DNA from: Methylosinus trichosporium OB3b
Lineage (GTDB): Bacteria; Pseudomonadota; Alphaproteobacteria; Rhizobiales; Beijerinckiaceae
NCBI RefSeq assembly: GCF_002752655.1
Contig: NZ_CP023739.1
Span: 145,103 to 209,102, forward strand
Length of the DNA: 64,000 nt
Reading direction: 5' to 3'
Below the pieces are notes generated by a model that saw only the letters and a list, made by a program, of their open reading frames with translations, had not been told where the DNA came from and searched no databases. Positions 40,769 to 50,282 of the stretch are shown in pieces (the stretch's first letter is position 1; each line of letters opens with the position of its first letter). Position numbers and translations under genes: made by a program.

Positions 40769-43156
40769 TCAGGCGTCCTTATTATGATCTCCGATGTCCG
40801 TCTGGGCACTCAAGGTCGAGTCGACGCTTCCGCCTTTTGCGGAGCTATCAGCGGGGCCAGTGATACCCTTCGGCGGAGAGTATAACGCTTGGGTCGAAGA
40901 CGATCCTACACCATTGCGCCGCCGTTGTCGTGCCGGTCCGGCCAGCTGATTTCGGGCGTAGCCATCGATCGTCTTGATTGTTCCCTCGGTACCCGTCCAT
41001 GCGGCGGCCTTGCTGAACTCGTCCATGTCGACACGGTTTGCCGGCGAGAACCCGAGCATCTTCGGCACATGATGGGGAATGAGCGAGATCAGTCCGAAGG
41101 CTTTGATCGCGACCACGATATGCAACAAAACGAATATCGCCAGGAGCACGACGAGTCCGATCAGATTAGTGACGAACCAGCCCTTTTCGAGCACGAAATG
41201 CACGGCGACTCCAAAGCTTATGCGAATGAGCCAGGAGACCGACGAGAACACGAAATATCCGGCGAAGAGCCCGAGAAGCATGAGGACCGGCCGGAAGAGA
41301 ACGTTGAACAGCAGCTCATAGACCTGGAAGGCGCGGCCATGCAGGCCTTCGCCTTCGAACGTCATATGCGCGACCATCATGAGCGGAACCGCGATCACCG
41401 CCTCGAGCACGAGGATCAGATAGCCCGTTACGCCGGCGATCCACATCACCCAGGGGATGAGAGGAAGCACATAGGCGATCATGATGCCAGGAATGAGGAG
41501 CGCCAGGAGACCGAAGAACAACGGCGTCAACAGCGCCTTGAAGACGTCGGAAACCGTGGCCAGCCCCGCGGCGGCTGCGGCCCCTGCGAAATTGCCGGTG
41601 AGGAGAGAAAAGGCCGCTGCTCCCGTCTGTACGGTCCCGGATGAGGCAGCTATCGCGAGCCCATAGGCGGTCAGCGCGGCGGTCATGAGATATTGACCGA
41701 GCGTGATGAGAGAGCCGAAAGGGTCGGACCACTGGTTCGACGTCGGGCCGATGCTGTTGGCGACAAAGTTCAACAGGGGCTCGTTGAGATTGATCGCACG
41801 AAAGACTCGTTCGACCCACGAGCCGCCTTCACGAGCTGCCGCGTTGCCGAAAGTGTCGGCGTTGCCGGTCGGAGGGTTTGCGCCATCCGCGGTGTTCACA
41901 TAGGTGCGCAGCTGCCCGAGAAAGTTGTCGCTGGCTTGGATGAGCGGCGCGAGATCGGTCTTGAGCGCATTGCTCCAGCCGCTATAGCTCGGACCGTTGA
42001 CGATCGGCAGATCGTTTAGCAGGGACAGCGTTCGGCCGTTTAGCTGAGCGAAGGTCAGATAATAGGAGCCGGCCGACGCCCATCCGAGCGTTGATAGATC
42101 CGTGGTCGTGTTGTTGCTGAGGCCGAGCTTTCCCGCGCGCGCGTCCTGGGGCTTGATGGCGTTCTGCAGCTGCTTCTGAATGTCGCTGGCGGCCGCGGTG
42201 AGCTGCTGTGTGTAGTCGCGGGTCGCGTTCTGATAGGCGGCGAGCAGTGGGATGAGCGCCGAGGTCTGCTTGGTCTGCCAATAGCTCTTCGCGACTCTCT
42301 CGGCGACGGGACGAATATCCGAAGTGATCACATTTTGGAGAATTTCCTTCTGTTTGGCCGTCATGTCCGTATTGACGCCGGCGATCGGCTGCTGCGCGCC
42401 GGAGGGCTGGTTGACCGTGATCGTACCGCAGCTCGGCGAGCCGGTCTGATTGCCGGGGGACAGAGAATAGGCCCAGGTCGTGGAGCCGGAGACGAGCGTC
42501 GGCGTCGGGGCTGGCGCGATCTGCGGATTGGCGGTCGCCTCATTGACGAAGGCCCGGCAGAGCTCGTTCTCCATGACGCCGAGGACGATGTTCTTCGCGC
42601 CGGGAATGATCGGCGTGGCAATGACCATCGCGTCGGGCCCCATCGCCTTGATCGCGAATTTGAAGAGCGATCCCGCCATGCCGATGCCCCACATGGACGT
42701 CTGGACCACGGCGGCCTGACCGATCGAGAAGCCCGATGTTACCGGAAACATCATGATGGCTGCAAAACCGATCCTCACGACGAACATGGAGGTCATCGAA
42801 TTGGTGAGGAGATTGCTGGTCTCGGCGGTGCGATAGATATTCCAGAGCGTCAGGTAGCACACGTAGAACATGCCGAGCGCCATGCAGAAGCCGGTGAACC
42901 GTCCGAGCAGCTCGCCGATGACGGTGGCGGCGGAGCCCGTGCATGTCGCGGATTGCGCGCCGCTGCTGCAGACGCCTCCGTTGATGGGAAAGACCGCCTT
43001 GATCATTTCAGCGGCCCAATCCTGACCAGGATCGAGGGCGGACCAGCTGACGTCATAGCTCGGCGTCGCCGGAGCGGCGGATTGGGCGAGCGCCGGCGCG
43101 GCGAAAACCAGGGCGATGAGGGCGATCGATAGAGAAGGAAGGATTCGGCGCGACAT
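40769..43156 (-). CDS. traY: DotA/TraY-family type IV secretion membrane protein
   Basis: The protein has 795 residues with a signal peptide (LPSLSIALIALVFAAPALAQ). It has a membrane segment after about residue 80 (GRFTGFCMALGMFYVCYLTL), a long periplasmic region, and then several C-terminal membrane segments (ALLTPLFFGLLALLIPGIMI, YVLPLIPWVMWIAGVTGYLI and others) with a hydrophilic end. This layout and the TM-rich C-terminal half are typical of DotA (Legionella) and TraY (IncI plasmids). It is a large inner-membrane component of the I-type channel. It is transcribed with the genes at 43210-48031. Confidence 0.85.
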   Translation of the reverse strand: MSRRILPSLSIALIALVFAAPALAQSAAPATPSYDVSWSALDPGQDWAAEMIKAVFPINGGVCSSGAQSATCTGSAATVIGELLGRFTGFCMALGMFYVCYLTLWNIYRTAETSNLLTNSMTSMFVVRIGFAAIMMFPVTSGFSIGQAAVVQTSMWGIGMAGSLFKFAIKAMGPDAMVIATPIIPGAKNIVLGVMENELCRAFVNEATANPQIAPAPTPTLVSGSTTWAYSLSPGNQTGSPSCGTITVNQPSGAQQPIAGVNTDMTAKQKEILQNVITSDIRPVAERVAKSYWQTKQTSALIPLLAAYQNATRDYTQQLTAAASDIQKQLQNAIKPQDARAGKLGLSNNTTTDLSTLGWASAGSYYLTFAQLNGRTLSLLNDLPIVNGPSYSGWSNALKTDLAPLIQASDNFLGQLRTYVNTADGANPPTGNADTFGNAAAREGGSWVERVFRAINLNEPLLNFVANSIGPTSNQWSDPFGSLITLGQYLMTAALTAYGLAIAASSGTVQTGAAAFSLLTGNFAGAAAAAGLATVSDVFKALLTPLFFGLLALLIPGIMIAYVLPLIPWVMWIAGVTGYLILVLEAVIAVPLMMVAHMTFEGEGLHGRAFQVYELLFNVLFRPVLMLLGLFAGYFVFSSVSWLIRISFGVAVHFVLEKGWFVTNLIGLVVLLAIFVLLHIVVAIKAFGLISLIPHHVPKMLGFSPANRVDMDEFSKAAAWTGTEGTIKTIDGYARNQLAGPARQRRRNGVGSSSTQALYSPPKGITGPADSSAKGGSVDSTLSAQTDIGDHNKDA

Positions 43157-43209
43157 GTTCTCCTCGCGTGTCGAATGGCAAAGGCAATTTCGGTCGACGA
43201 AAATGGCTG

Positions 43210-45252
43210 TCAGGGTCCCGGGCTCGGGGAGGGGCGCGCTTCGGGATCGCGGTGAAACACGGCTTTGACTTTTTCGAGGATTTTTTCGACGATCTCGCGG
43301 GCCTTTTCGCCGAGATGCTCCAGCATGCTGCCGTCACCCTCCTTCTTCGGAATCGAGGAGGCGGCCTCGCCGACAGCGGCGTCGAGCTTTTTGAAATGCT
43401 CATTCCAGTTCGAGGCGTTAGGCTGGGAGGTGAGAGCCGAAACAATCCGATCTCGGTCGCTTCCGTATCGAGCGAGCGCCCCGGCGGCTCGATCGTAAGC
43501 CGCGCTGAAAGCGTTGTTCTCGTCGAGAGCGATGTCGAGCTGCTTGCGCAGGCCTTCGAACGCCCCTCCGGGCTTCATGCCCTCGATCACCGCGTTCATT
43601 CCGCCCTTGTTGTTGGCTGCGGCGTCCTGAATTCGGTTGAGGATCGTCACTCCCGGCGCATCACGAAGCGCGCTCATCGCGTCGAGGGCGGCGCGCCCCG
43701 ACGCATCGGCGGCGTAGAGCAGCGGATCATCGCGCTTGAATTGCATGCGCGTCTTCTCGAAGTTCTGCAGGCGCCGTTGGACATCTTCGGTGTTCGCCTG
43801 TTGCTCACGCGCCGGCTGCTCGCGCCGCTGTTGTGCGCTTTGCTGCAGCGCTACCTGTGCCGATGGCGTGGCGGCCTCCAAAATCCGGCCGATGGCGCTG
43901 GCGGAGCGCCCGACCGCCCCGATCGCCTTTCCGAACACGCCGCCCACGACGAGCTTTTCCTGAACGAATTGCACTTCATGTTTCGTGGTCGGATCGGGTC
44001 CGACTGCTTCCGGCGGCTCCGGAGTGGTGGTCGGCTTCGCCGGAGAGGCGGGCCGTGCGGCGAAGGCGGCGAGCTTACGGTCGTCATTGGCCGGCGTCGA
44101 CGCATCTCCGGCCGCCGGTGAAGCCCGCTGCGGAATCGACGCTGGCGAAGATTTGGGCTGCGCGTTCGCTGCATCCCGGACGGGCTCGGAAGCGGCCGGA
44201 GGGCGCCCCGCCGATGCAGAGGAAACGTCGAAGGCCACGATCTCGATTTTAGCCTTGTCTGCAGCAGCCGACGGTGGGTTCGTGGTCTGGTCGACCGACT
44301 TGACCTGCGATGCTTGGTCCGGCGCTGACAGCGGCGCAGCGGCGAGCCCATTGCGCTGAATGTCATCGGCGGCTGCGGCAGGCGTCGGCGAGCCCTCGGG
44401 CTCCGGCGGCCGCTCGGCGGCGTCGACCGGCGCGCCACGGCGCGCGGAAGGGCGGCCAGCAGTCGGGTCATCGAAGGCGTCGATCTCGGCCTGTATCGCG
44501 GCGCTGACACGCGATTCCGCGGCCGCATCGGGAGCTGTCGGTGGGGCACCGGCCGAGGCGACAGAAGAGACAGGAGACTGCGCGATCGTCGGCTCGGACT
44601 CGATCAACGGGCTGGCGATCGGCTGCGCGCTGATCTCTCGACGAGGAGCCTGCAGCACCTCGAAGGACAAAGCGAATATCTCACCCTGGACGGCTTTTGT
44701 CGTCTGGTTCGATTTCGCGGCGATCTCCGTGGCCTTCTCGCGCAGCCTCGCCACGAGATCGGAATCATCGAGCGTTGCGGTCATCTGCAGCAGACTTCGC
44801 ATTTGCTCGTTCTTGAGCCCAGGGCTGGATATCGCCAGTTTCGTGAGCTCGTCACGCAGATCTTTGTCGACATGGAGCTGATCGACGAGTTTCTCGGCGT
44901 CCTGCAGCGCATAGGAGAGATCGGTCTTGAATTTCGGATCGCGAAGCCGCTCGTTCGGATTGTCGAGAAACGCGTCGGCGACGCGATCGATCCGAGTGGC
45001 GAGTTGCGGATCGCGCGCTTCGATCTGCGACTTCCGTTCCTCGAGTTCGGCGAGCAGCCCGGCTGTCGCCAAATGATCGCGAGCGCGGGTCAGCTCTTCG
45101 CCGATCGCCTTGCGCTCGCGTGGGTGCATGGCGCCGTTCAACTCAGCCCGCAACTCTTCGATATGTTGCGCGTTGGGCGCGTCGGCGCGCCGGTCATCAG
45201 AAGCGGTCGTCGGATTGGGCTTGCGCGGGGGATTCTCGGGTTCGGTGGGCAT
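43210..45252 (-). CDS. large hypothetical protein of the conjugation locus, coiled coil and low complexity
   Basis: The protein has 680 residues. Residues 1-210 are predicted helical (HIEELRAELNGAMHPRERKA, EKLVDQLHVDKDLRDELTKL). Residues 210-450 are alanine/proline-rich and probably disordered. The last 220 residues are helical again (QSAQQRREQPAREQQANTED). No signal peptide or membrane segment. It lies between DotA/TraY and a VirB5/TraW-like gene, so it may be a cytoplasmic accessory or an effector-like protein. No family is recognised. Confidence 0.65.
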   Translation of the reverse strand: MPTEPENPPRKPNPTTASDDRRADAPNAQHIEELRAELNGAMHPRERKAIGEELTRARDHLATAGLLAELEERKSQIEARDPQLATRIDRVADAFLDNPNERLRDPKFKTDLSYALQDAEKLVDQLHVDKDLRDELTKLAISSPGLKNEQMRSLLQMTATLDDSDLVARLREKATEIAAKSNQTTKAVQGEIFALSFEVLQAPRREISAQPIASPLIESEPTIAQSPVSSVASAGAPPTAPDAAAESRVSAAIQAEIDAFDDPTAGRPSARRGAPVDAAERPPEPEGSPTPAAAADDIQRNGLAAAPLSAPDQASQVKSVDQTTNPPSAAADKAKIEIVAFDVSSASAGRPPAASEPVRDAANAQPKSSPASIPQRASPAAGDASTPANDDRKLAAFAARPASPAKPTTTPEPPEAVGPDPTTKHEVQFVQEKLVVGGVFGKAIGAVGRSASAIGRILEAATPSAQVALQQSAQQRREQPAREQQANTEDVQRRLQNFEKTRMQFKRDDPLLYAADASGRAALDAMSALRDAPGVTILNRIQDAAANNKGGMNAVIEGMKPGGAFEGLRKQLDIALDENNAFSAAYDRAAGALARYGSDRDRIVSALTSQPNASNWNEHFKKLDAAVGEAASSIPKKEGDGSMLEHLGEKAREIVEKILEKVKAVFHRDPEARPSPSPGP

Positions 45253-45316
45253 GGGATGTCAGCCTCGTGGAACAGAGAAAATGCAAGGATTTCGGGCGGT
45301 AGACGCCATGTGTCGA

Positions 45317-46525
45317 TCAGTTGGAAAGGTTCGGCGTCGGAAGCTCGACAGCGGGCTTGAGCGTCTGAAGGTCGCGTTCGGCGACGGCGGCCAGCGTCGT
45401 TGCGTTGACACTCGCGTTCTTCATCGCCATCCGGTAGTTCTCCAACAGCAGATAATTGGTGACGGCGAGCTCATTGGCGATTTCGCGCTCGACCGCGGCG
45501 GGCGTCATGCTCTGCAGCTGCGCCGCCCAATTGACGTCGCTGTAACGGCGATGCACGTCGAGCTGCAGGGCTTGCACCCAGGAGCCGGTGTCGACGGCCG
45601 TGAGGCCTTCGTTCTGCATCTGCTGCTTCTGCGCGGCGTTGAGTGGAACCGACGGCGATTGCGCGGCGAGGACCTCATTGAGCACGCTGCGCGCCAGCGA
45701 GATGCGCGACTCGTATTGACGGCGTCGGACCGACGCTTCCTTAGCGACGAGCGACGTCATTTGCCCGCCGCGCTGCGCCGTCGGCACGATGGGCTGGACC
45801 AGATTGGTGACGTAATCATTGGCGGAATTGACGCCGTCCTGGCCGTCATAGGTGCCGGTCCCGAACAGCGACGAGGCGCGTTGGTCGGCATTTTCTCGTT
45901 GCGACGCGCTGCAGAAACCCGCGGCCGCTTCGTCCGCGGAACAGTAGCGCGAATAGTGCAGCATATTGATGGCTTCGACAGCCTGGGCGGCTCCATAATA
46001 GGAAGGCGTCCCCTTCGCCGCCTCGCCGCGCTGGTCGGCGACGGTCTGGATAGCGGCGGCGACTTTCCACGATTGTCCCGCGCCGACCGTGATCGTCTGG
46101 CCATTGTCGAGATGGGCGCAATGCAACGGGCTGACGACATGCTCGTCGCGAATCACGGCGTTGCGCTTGTCGCGTTCGAACCGCGCCATCGCGGAATTCG
46201 AGGCGTCGGCAATCTGTCGCTGGGCCGAGACTTGCGCTTTCGAATAATTGGCGTTTTGGGTAAAGCCTTGCCGGAGCAGGGTGGTGACGTCGCCATAACT
46301 GTTGGAGCCGAGCAGGCTCGCGAGCGGACCATTCAGACCGAGCTGGCCCGTGATCGTATTCAAGAAATTGTTCGCCTGATCTTGAAGCTTTTGGAGCCCC
46401 TGCTGAACGGCGATCGATGTCTCGTCGAAGACGGCCAATTGCGCATTTGCCGGGGCCGCGCCGAAGACGACGGCTCCGATGACGACACCCGTCGTTGCAG
46501 AAAGAAGATGAGAGGTCTTGTTCAT
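45317..46525 (-). CDS. secreted conjugation protein, TraW/VirB5-like
   Basis: The protein has 402 residues; ATG 46525 follows GAGGAG. The signal peptide is TGVVIGAVVFGAAPANA. The start of the mature part (QLAVFDETSIAVQQGLQKLQ, then NNFLNTITGQLG) resembles VirB5-type pilus-tip proteins. The long helical remainder (YESRISLARSVLNEVLAAQS, REIANELAVTNYLLLENYRM) fits TraW-like proteins of IncI systems. The periplasmic location is clear; the exact family is inferred. Confidence 0.6.
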   Translation of the reverse strand: MNKTSHLLSATTGVVIGAVVFGAAPANAQLAVFDETSIAVQQGLQKLQDQANNFLNTITGQLGLNGPLASLLGSNSYGDVTTLLRQGFTQNANYSKAQVSAQRQIADASNSAMARFERDKRNAVIRDEHVVSPLHCAHLDNGQTITVGAGQSWKVAAAIQTVADQRGEAAKGTPSYYGAAQAVEAINMLHYSRYCSADEAAAGFCSASQRENADQRASSLFGTGTYDGQDGVNSANDYVTNLVQPIVPTAQRGGQMTSLVAKEASVRRRQYESRISLARSVLNEVLAAQSPSVPLNAAQKQQMQNEGLTAVDTGSWVQALQLDVHRRYSDVNWAAQLQSMTPAAVEREIANELAVTNYLLLENYRMAMKNASVNATTLAAVAERDLQTLKPAVELPTPNLSN

Positions 46526-46537
46526 GGGCTTTGCTCC

Positions 46538-47089
46538 TCACCAGAGGCCGATTGTGTTGGGAAGCGTGTATCCGGTCGGCGCGCGGCCGGAGCCATTGAC
46601 GTAGAGACTGCCGCTCCCGCCGGCGCCGCCGATTCCGATGTAACCGACGGGCGGTCCTCCGCTACCGAAGCTCAGCTTCGGGCAGGAGAGTCCGCCGCCG
46701 AGATTGCCGCCGAAATTGAACGCGCCGAGATTGAAGCCGCTCAGAGTGATGCCGCACTGCGCGCTTCCGAGCGTCTTCTTCCAGGCGTTGGTCACGGCGT
46801 TGCAGAGCTGGCCTTCGATGGAATTGAACAAGGTCGTCGGGTCCAGGAGATTGACCACGACATTGAGGCCGACGCCCTTCAAGATGTTGTCGAGACAGGT
46901 GAGCGACTTGACGGCTTGGGGCGGCGCAATGTCCTTGTCGTCCGCAGCGATGCGCGCCGCGGCCGCGCTGGCCGCCTGTTGATAGAGCGTGCCGCAGGCG
47001 CCGGCGGAGCCGGACGGCGGAGCGGTTTGCGCCAGGGTGGTGGTGGAAATGGCGATCGAAGCAGTTGCAGAAATGATCGTTCGTCTCAT
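46538..47089 (-). CDS. exported hypothetical protein of the conjugation locus
   Basis: The protein has 183 residues. A signal peptide (IISATASIAISTTTLAQ) is followed by a cysteine-containing helical region (GACGTLYQQAASAAAARIAA, SLTCLDNILKGVGLNV) and a glycine-rich C-terminus (NFGGNLGGGLSCPKLSFGSG). Four cysteines may form disulfides, matching the presence of a DsbC-like gene at 37974. It ends 12 bp before the TraW/VirB5-like gene in the same operon. Confidence 0.6.
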   Translation of the reverse strand: MRRTIISATASIAISTTTLAQTAPPSGSAGACGTLYQQAASAAAARIAADDKDIAPPQAVKSLTCLDNILKGVGLNVVVNLLDPTTLFNSIEGQLCNAVTNAWKKTLGSAQCGITLSGFNLGAFNFGGNLGGGLSCPKLSFGSGGPPVGYIGIGGAGGSGSLYVNGSGRAPTGYTLPNTIGLW

Positions 47090-47113
47090 CGGGAAACGTC
47101 CATTCGATTGGAT

Positions 47114-47575
47114 TTATCGCGAACGCGCTTCTGTCGCGCAGAAGGCGAGAGAGCGCAGTCGAGTCTCGGCGGTCATACGATTGAGGAGCGCGCGTTTGCT
47201 GGCGACTCGGACCGCCGCGCGAATTGCGTCGGACGAATCTCCCGCGTCGGACGTGAAGAGAGCGGCGAGAATCGAACGCCGAGCAGGTTTGTCGGGAGCC
47301 GTGAGCCAATCGAGCATCCGCAAGAGCCGCTCGCTCCCGAGCTGCGCGAGGACCGACTGGAACAGTGTTCGAGCCGGATCGGTGCGAATGCGTCGTGCGA
47401 GGCCGGGCGGGTCGAACGCTGCGGCGTCGTGGATGGCGACGCCGAGAGCGACGACGGCCGTTTCGACACTTGGCTCCAGCTCCGCGCGTCGAGTCGCCTC
47501 CGGCAGCTCGCTCAGTAGATCGAGCTGGCTCGGGTCGAGCCAGCCGCCGGCTTGCGTGGTGACGAGATCGGGCAT
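47114..47575 (-). CDS. hypothetical protein of the conjugation locus (153 aa)
   Basis: ATG 47575 has AGGGAGG upstream. The product is soluble and all-helical (QLDLLSELPEATRRAELEPS, RTLFQSVLAQLGSERLLRML), without a signal or known motif. The gap to the next gene is 24 bp. Confidence 0.6.
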   Translation of the reverse strand: MPDLVTTQAGGWLDPSQLDLLSELPEATRRAELEPSVETAVVALGVAIHDAAAFDPPGLARRIRTDPARTLFQSVLAQLGSERLLRMLDWLTAPDKPARRSILAALFTSDAGDSSDAIRAAVRVASKRALLNRMTAETRLRSLAFCATEARSR

Positions 47576-47638
47576 TTGGCCTCCCTTTCTGCTTGACCGC
47601 AGGTTCGAAGCGTCTTGCGCGAATGACGAGCTGATTTA

Positions 47639-48031
47639 TCAATGGGTGATGGAGACGACGCCCTGGCGCGCGACGACGCGCAGGCCGAGCGGACGCAATG
47701 CGTCGCGGAGCACGCTCGGCCAAGCGCGACCGCCTCGCCAGTCGACGAGGGCGCCGCGATCGACATCGCGCGCGAACCTGACCTTGATCGGAGGCGGGAC
47801 GATTTGCCGTATCGCGAAGGCGAGGGGGATCTGATTTCCGAAACCGCGGGCCGCGGTCGGCTTCAGCTCCCCGCGGACCTTCGGCATTTTCTCGGCGGAT
47901 TCGGGGGGCTCGGCCGCCGTCTGGGGCGGTGAGGCGTTGGCGTTTTCGAACGGCAGCATTGCAAAATCGGCGTCAGCCGGCGTGGAGGCGCTCAAAGAAA
48001 GCAGGATAGGAAGGATAATCGGGGCTCGCAT
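47639..48031 (-). CDS. exported protein with a TcpQ/PilL-like domain
   Basis: The protein has 130 residues; ATG 48031 follows AAAGGAG. A short signal peptide (IILPILLSLSASTPADA) precedes a linker. The last ~65 residues (IPLAFAIRQIVPPPIKVRFA, VDWRGGRAWPSVLRDALRPL) resemble the TcpQ C-terminal/PilL domain, which binds secretins or channel proteins in the outer membrane. It is the first gene of the minus-strand operon. Confidence 0.65.
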   Translation of the reverse strand: MRAPIILPILLSLSASTPADADFAMLPFENANASPPQTAAEPPESAEKMPKVRGELKPTAARGFGNQIPLAFAIRQIVPPPIKVRFARDVDRGALVDWRGGRAWPSVLRDALRPLGLRVVARQGVVSITH

Positions 48032-48211
48032 AGAGTATGACTCCTTTGTGAGCCGGGAAGCGTGCTATCGATCTGCGCAAATGGCGTCTGATATCGATGA
48101 GCGGAAATAATTCGAAACGACTTGGACGTAAGAGAAATAAGTCGTTCGCGTCCGATGTTGCCGACGATGCGCGGTCGGGGCGAGATGGGCGGAGAGCGGG
48201 GGAAGGCGAGA
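48032..48211. promoter_or_regulatory. divergent promoter region with an inverted repeat
   Basis: The 180 bp between the minus-strand transfer operon and the XRE regulator must hold both promoters. AACGACTT (48116-48123) and AAGTCGTT (48139-48146) form an 8-bp inverted repeat with 15-bp spacing, a good candidate for the regulator's operator. No exact -10/-35 boxes were assigned. Confidence 0.5.
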
Positions 48212-48649
48212 ATGGCAAAGAAGAAAGGGGTCGACGGTGAGGACGACGATTCTCTCGGGAATGATCCGTTCCTGGTGGAGATTGGGCGGCGGATCAAACA
48301 GTTGAGAACGGACGCCGGGATAACCCAGAGAGACCTCGGAGAGGCTGCAGGCGGTCTCAGCCCTTCCTACATTTATACGGTCGAACGTGGGCGTCAGAAC
48401 ATGACGCTGACGGTCTTCCGACGGATCGCCGAGGCGCTCGGAGCGCCGATCGAAGACTTGCTCTCTGATGGCGAGCCCGACGGTCGCCTGACGGACAGGT
48501 CGTTGACGAGATTCGTCTACCAACTCGATAAGCTGGGGCAGATCCTGGATCTGCGACGCGAACAGGACGACGCGATTTTCAAGGAATTGAAAAGCATGTC
48601 CGGAGTGAAAGAGAGGATCGCGGAGCACCTGAAGGCGGAGAAGAAGTAA
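48212..48649 (+). CDS. XRE-family transcriptional regulator
   Basis: 145 residues from ATG 48212, which has GGGGAAGG upstream; earlier in-frame ATGs lack this. The HTH_3 domain covers residues about 25-80 (IGRRIKQLRTDAGITQRDLG, LSPSYIYTVERGRQNMTLTV, IAEALGAPIEDLL). A helical C-terminus may dimerise (FVYQLDKLGQILDLRREQDD). It is divergent from the minus-strand transfer operon, so it is a likely repressor or switch of conjugation genes. Confidence 0.85.
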   Translation: MAKKKGVDGEDDDSLGNDPFLVEIGRRIKQLRTDAGITQRDLGEAAGGLSPSYIYTVERGRQNMTLTVFRRIAEALGAPIEDLLSDGEPDGRLTDRSLTRFVYQLDKLGQILDLRREQDDAIFKELKSMSGVKERIAEHLKAEKK

Positions 48650-48756
48650 GGCGGCCCGTCGCGCCGATCGGGCAGTGGCGGAGGAATATTATTATCGGGT
48701 GTTGACACACCCTAAAATGTGCATAGTCTGCCCCGGACACCGCCGGAGCAGACGCC

Positions 48757-50086
48757 ATGCTCGATTGCGATCGTTCATTCGAACCGACCCTTTTTAAAGC
48801 CGCGCCCATAGAGGCGGGATTGCTCTTGGGGCTGCTGGGCCGAGAATTGGCCGGCGCCGAGGGCCTCATCGAGGGCATGTTGCACGCCGGTCTCGGCGTC
48901 GACGCCATCGCAGCCTATTTGGGCTGTGCGCGAACGACCATCTTCGACGAAATCTCAAGCCGTGGGATACCCATCGGCTTGGAGCAGCTCGAAAAACCAT
49001 TCCGGCCACGCAAGAACGCCTGGTCGCTCATAGATCACACGCTGTTCATCGTCGGATGGACCTGCGGCGTGCGAAATCCCCGCCTTGGCGGAATTTCTCG
49101 GGCGTTCCGCAGGTTCGCTCTATGGAAAGCGCCGACGCATCGGCTTGCCCACGCGACGCGTCGCGAAGGCGGAACAGAGGCAAAGAGCCGAACGCCAGTC
49201 GAAAACCAACGCAGCATCGGCTGCTCTTCACTTCGACAGCGCGGCGCCGACAGGAGAGGCGAAACGAACGCGTCGACGAAAGTCCACCGCGAAGAGAGCC
49301 ACGTGCACGGCGCAGGAAGTCTCGGAGACGTTGCCGGGGGAACCGACGATCTCCTCGTTTCCTATTGTTCCGTTGGCTCGCCCAGTAACGGAAGCGACGG
49401 CGACGACGCAGGAGGCGCTTGTTCCTCTACAAGCGGAACCGCCGGCTAACCCCCCCGCCACAGCTCCATCCGATAGCCCATCCGAGCCTCCCCCGTCTCA
49501 GCCCGCTGAGGTCGAAGAGAAAAAACCGCGCACACCACGACAGGCGAAGCCCTCCTCGCTGTCGGCCGAGACGCAACCCGAATGGTATGCGGCGGTCGAG
49601 GACTTCATGGCGAACCGGCTTCCGGCCGACGTGGACACGATTCGCCATTACGCCACCAAGAACCACGTCATCACCGGCGTCGCGATTCTCGGCGGAATGA
49701 AAAAGACCGCGATCGAAGAAGCAGCGGGCTTCGGCCGCTCGGGGGTGAACAGTCATGTCGATCGGCTGCATCTCAGCTCAAAAGGCGTGAGAGGTGAGAT
49801 CTTCGATCGGCGACAGTTCGACGACGCCATGAAAGTGCTGACGCCGAAAGCCGATGGCGTGACGCATCGCTTGATATTCCATGCGCCCGGAGATCACCGA
49901 ATCGCCGTCACGGTGAAGCGCGCCGCGAGACGACGCGATGCGGCGAAAGAATCCCGTGCGAAGCTGGCCGCCGCCGCGAAGCGAAGGCGGGAAGAAGACG
50001 CGTGGACCGCAGGCATCGAGATTCGAAGGGGCGTGAGCTTGCGCAGGCTCGAATGCTTGTCGCGACCTTTCGACATGGCGATATAG
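48757..50086 (+). pseudogene. DNA-binding-like protein with one frameshift
   Basis: The first frame, from ATG 48757, has a helix-turn-helix-like part (LHAGLGVDAIAAYLGCARTT) and ends similarity at about 49068. The frame then continues +1 (EIPALAEFLGRSAGSLYGKR), a second helix-turn-helix, with a long proline-rich linker and a C-terminal domain (MANRLPADVDTIRHYATKNH, KKTAIEEAAGFGRSGVNSHV) to the stop at 50086. One indel would restore about 442 residues. If it is real decay, the N-terminal DNA-binding part is separated. The family is unknown. Confidence 0.55.
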
Positions 50087-50282
50087 ACCTCTTTCGCGCC
50101 AGCAGCCGGGCAGAGCAAATTTCTCTTGCGCAACATTCTGCACGGACGACTGCGCGTGCGCGCGTCGTCACGCGAGTTCGGCTCACGCGTCGATCGCCCA
50201 TCCCCGAAAAAAGCTGGCAATTCATATTCGCGCACGAACTCGCGATGCTCGGCGACATCATTTTTTCGAGAGAGCCGCCTTT

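Noticed and set aside
39724..40863. A 379-codon plus-strand frame
   Set aside because: It overlaps, antisense, the lipoprotein and the GX3/coiled-coil gene, which have a lipobox and a stop-start coupling with DotA in support.
45110..47518. A very long open frame (802 codons) on the plus strand
   Set aside because: It is the antisense of the TraW/VirB5-like, exported and helical transfer genes, which have signal peptides, good ribosome sites and operon spacing. In GC-rich DNA the opposite strand is often open.
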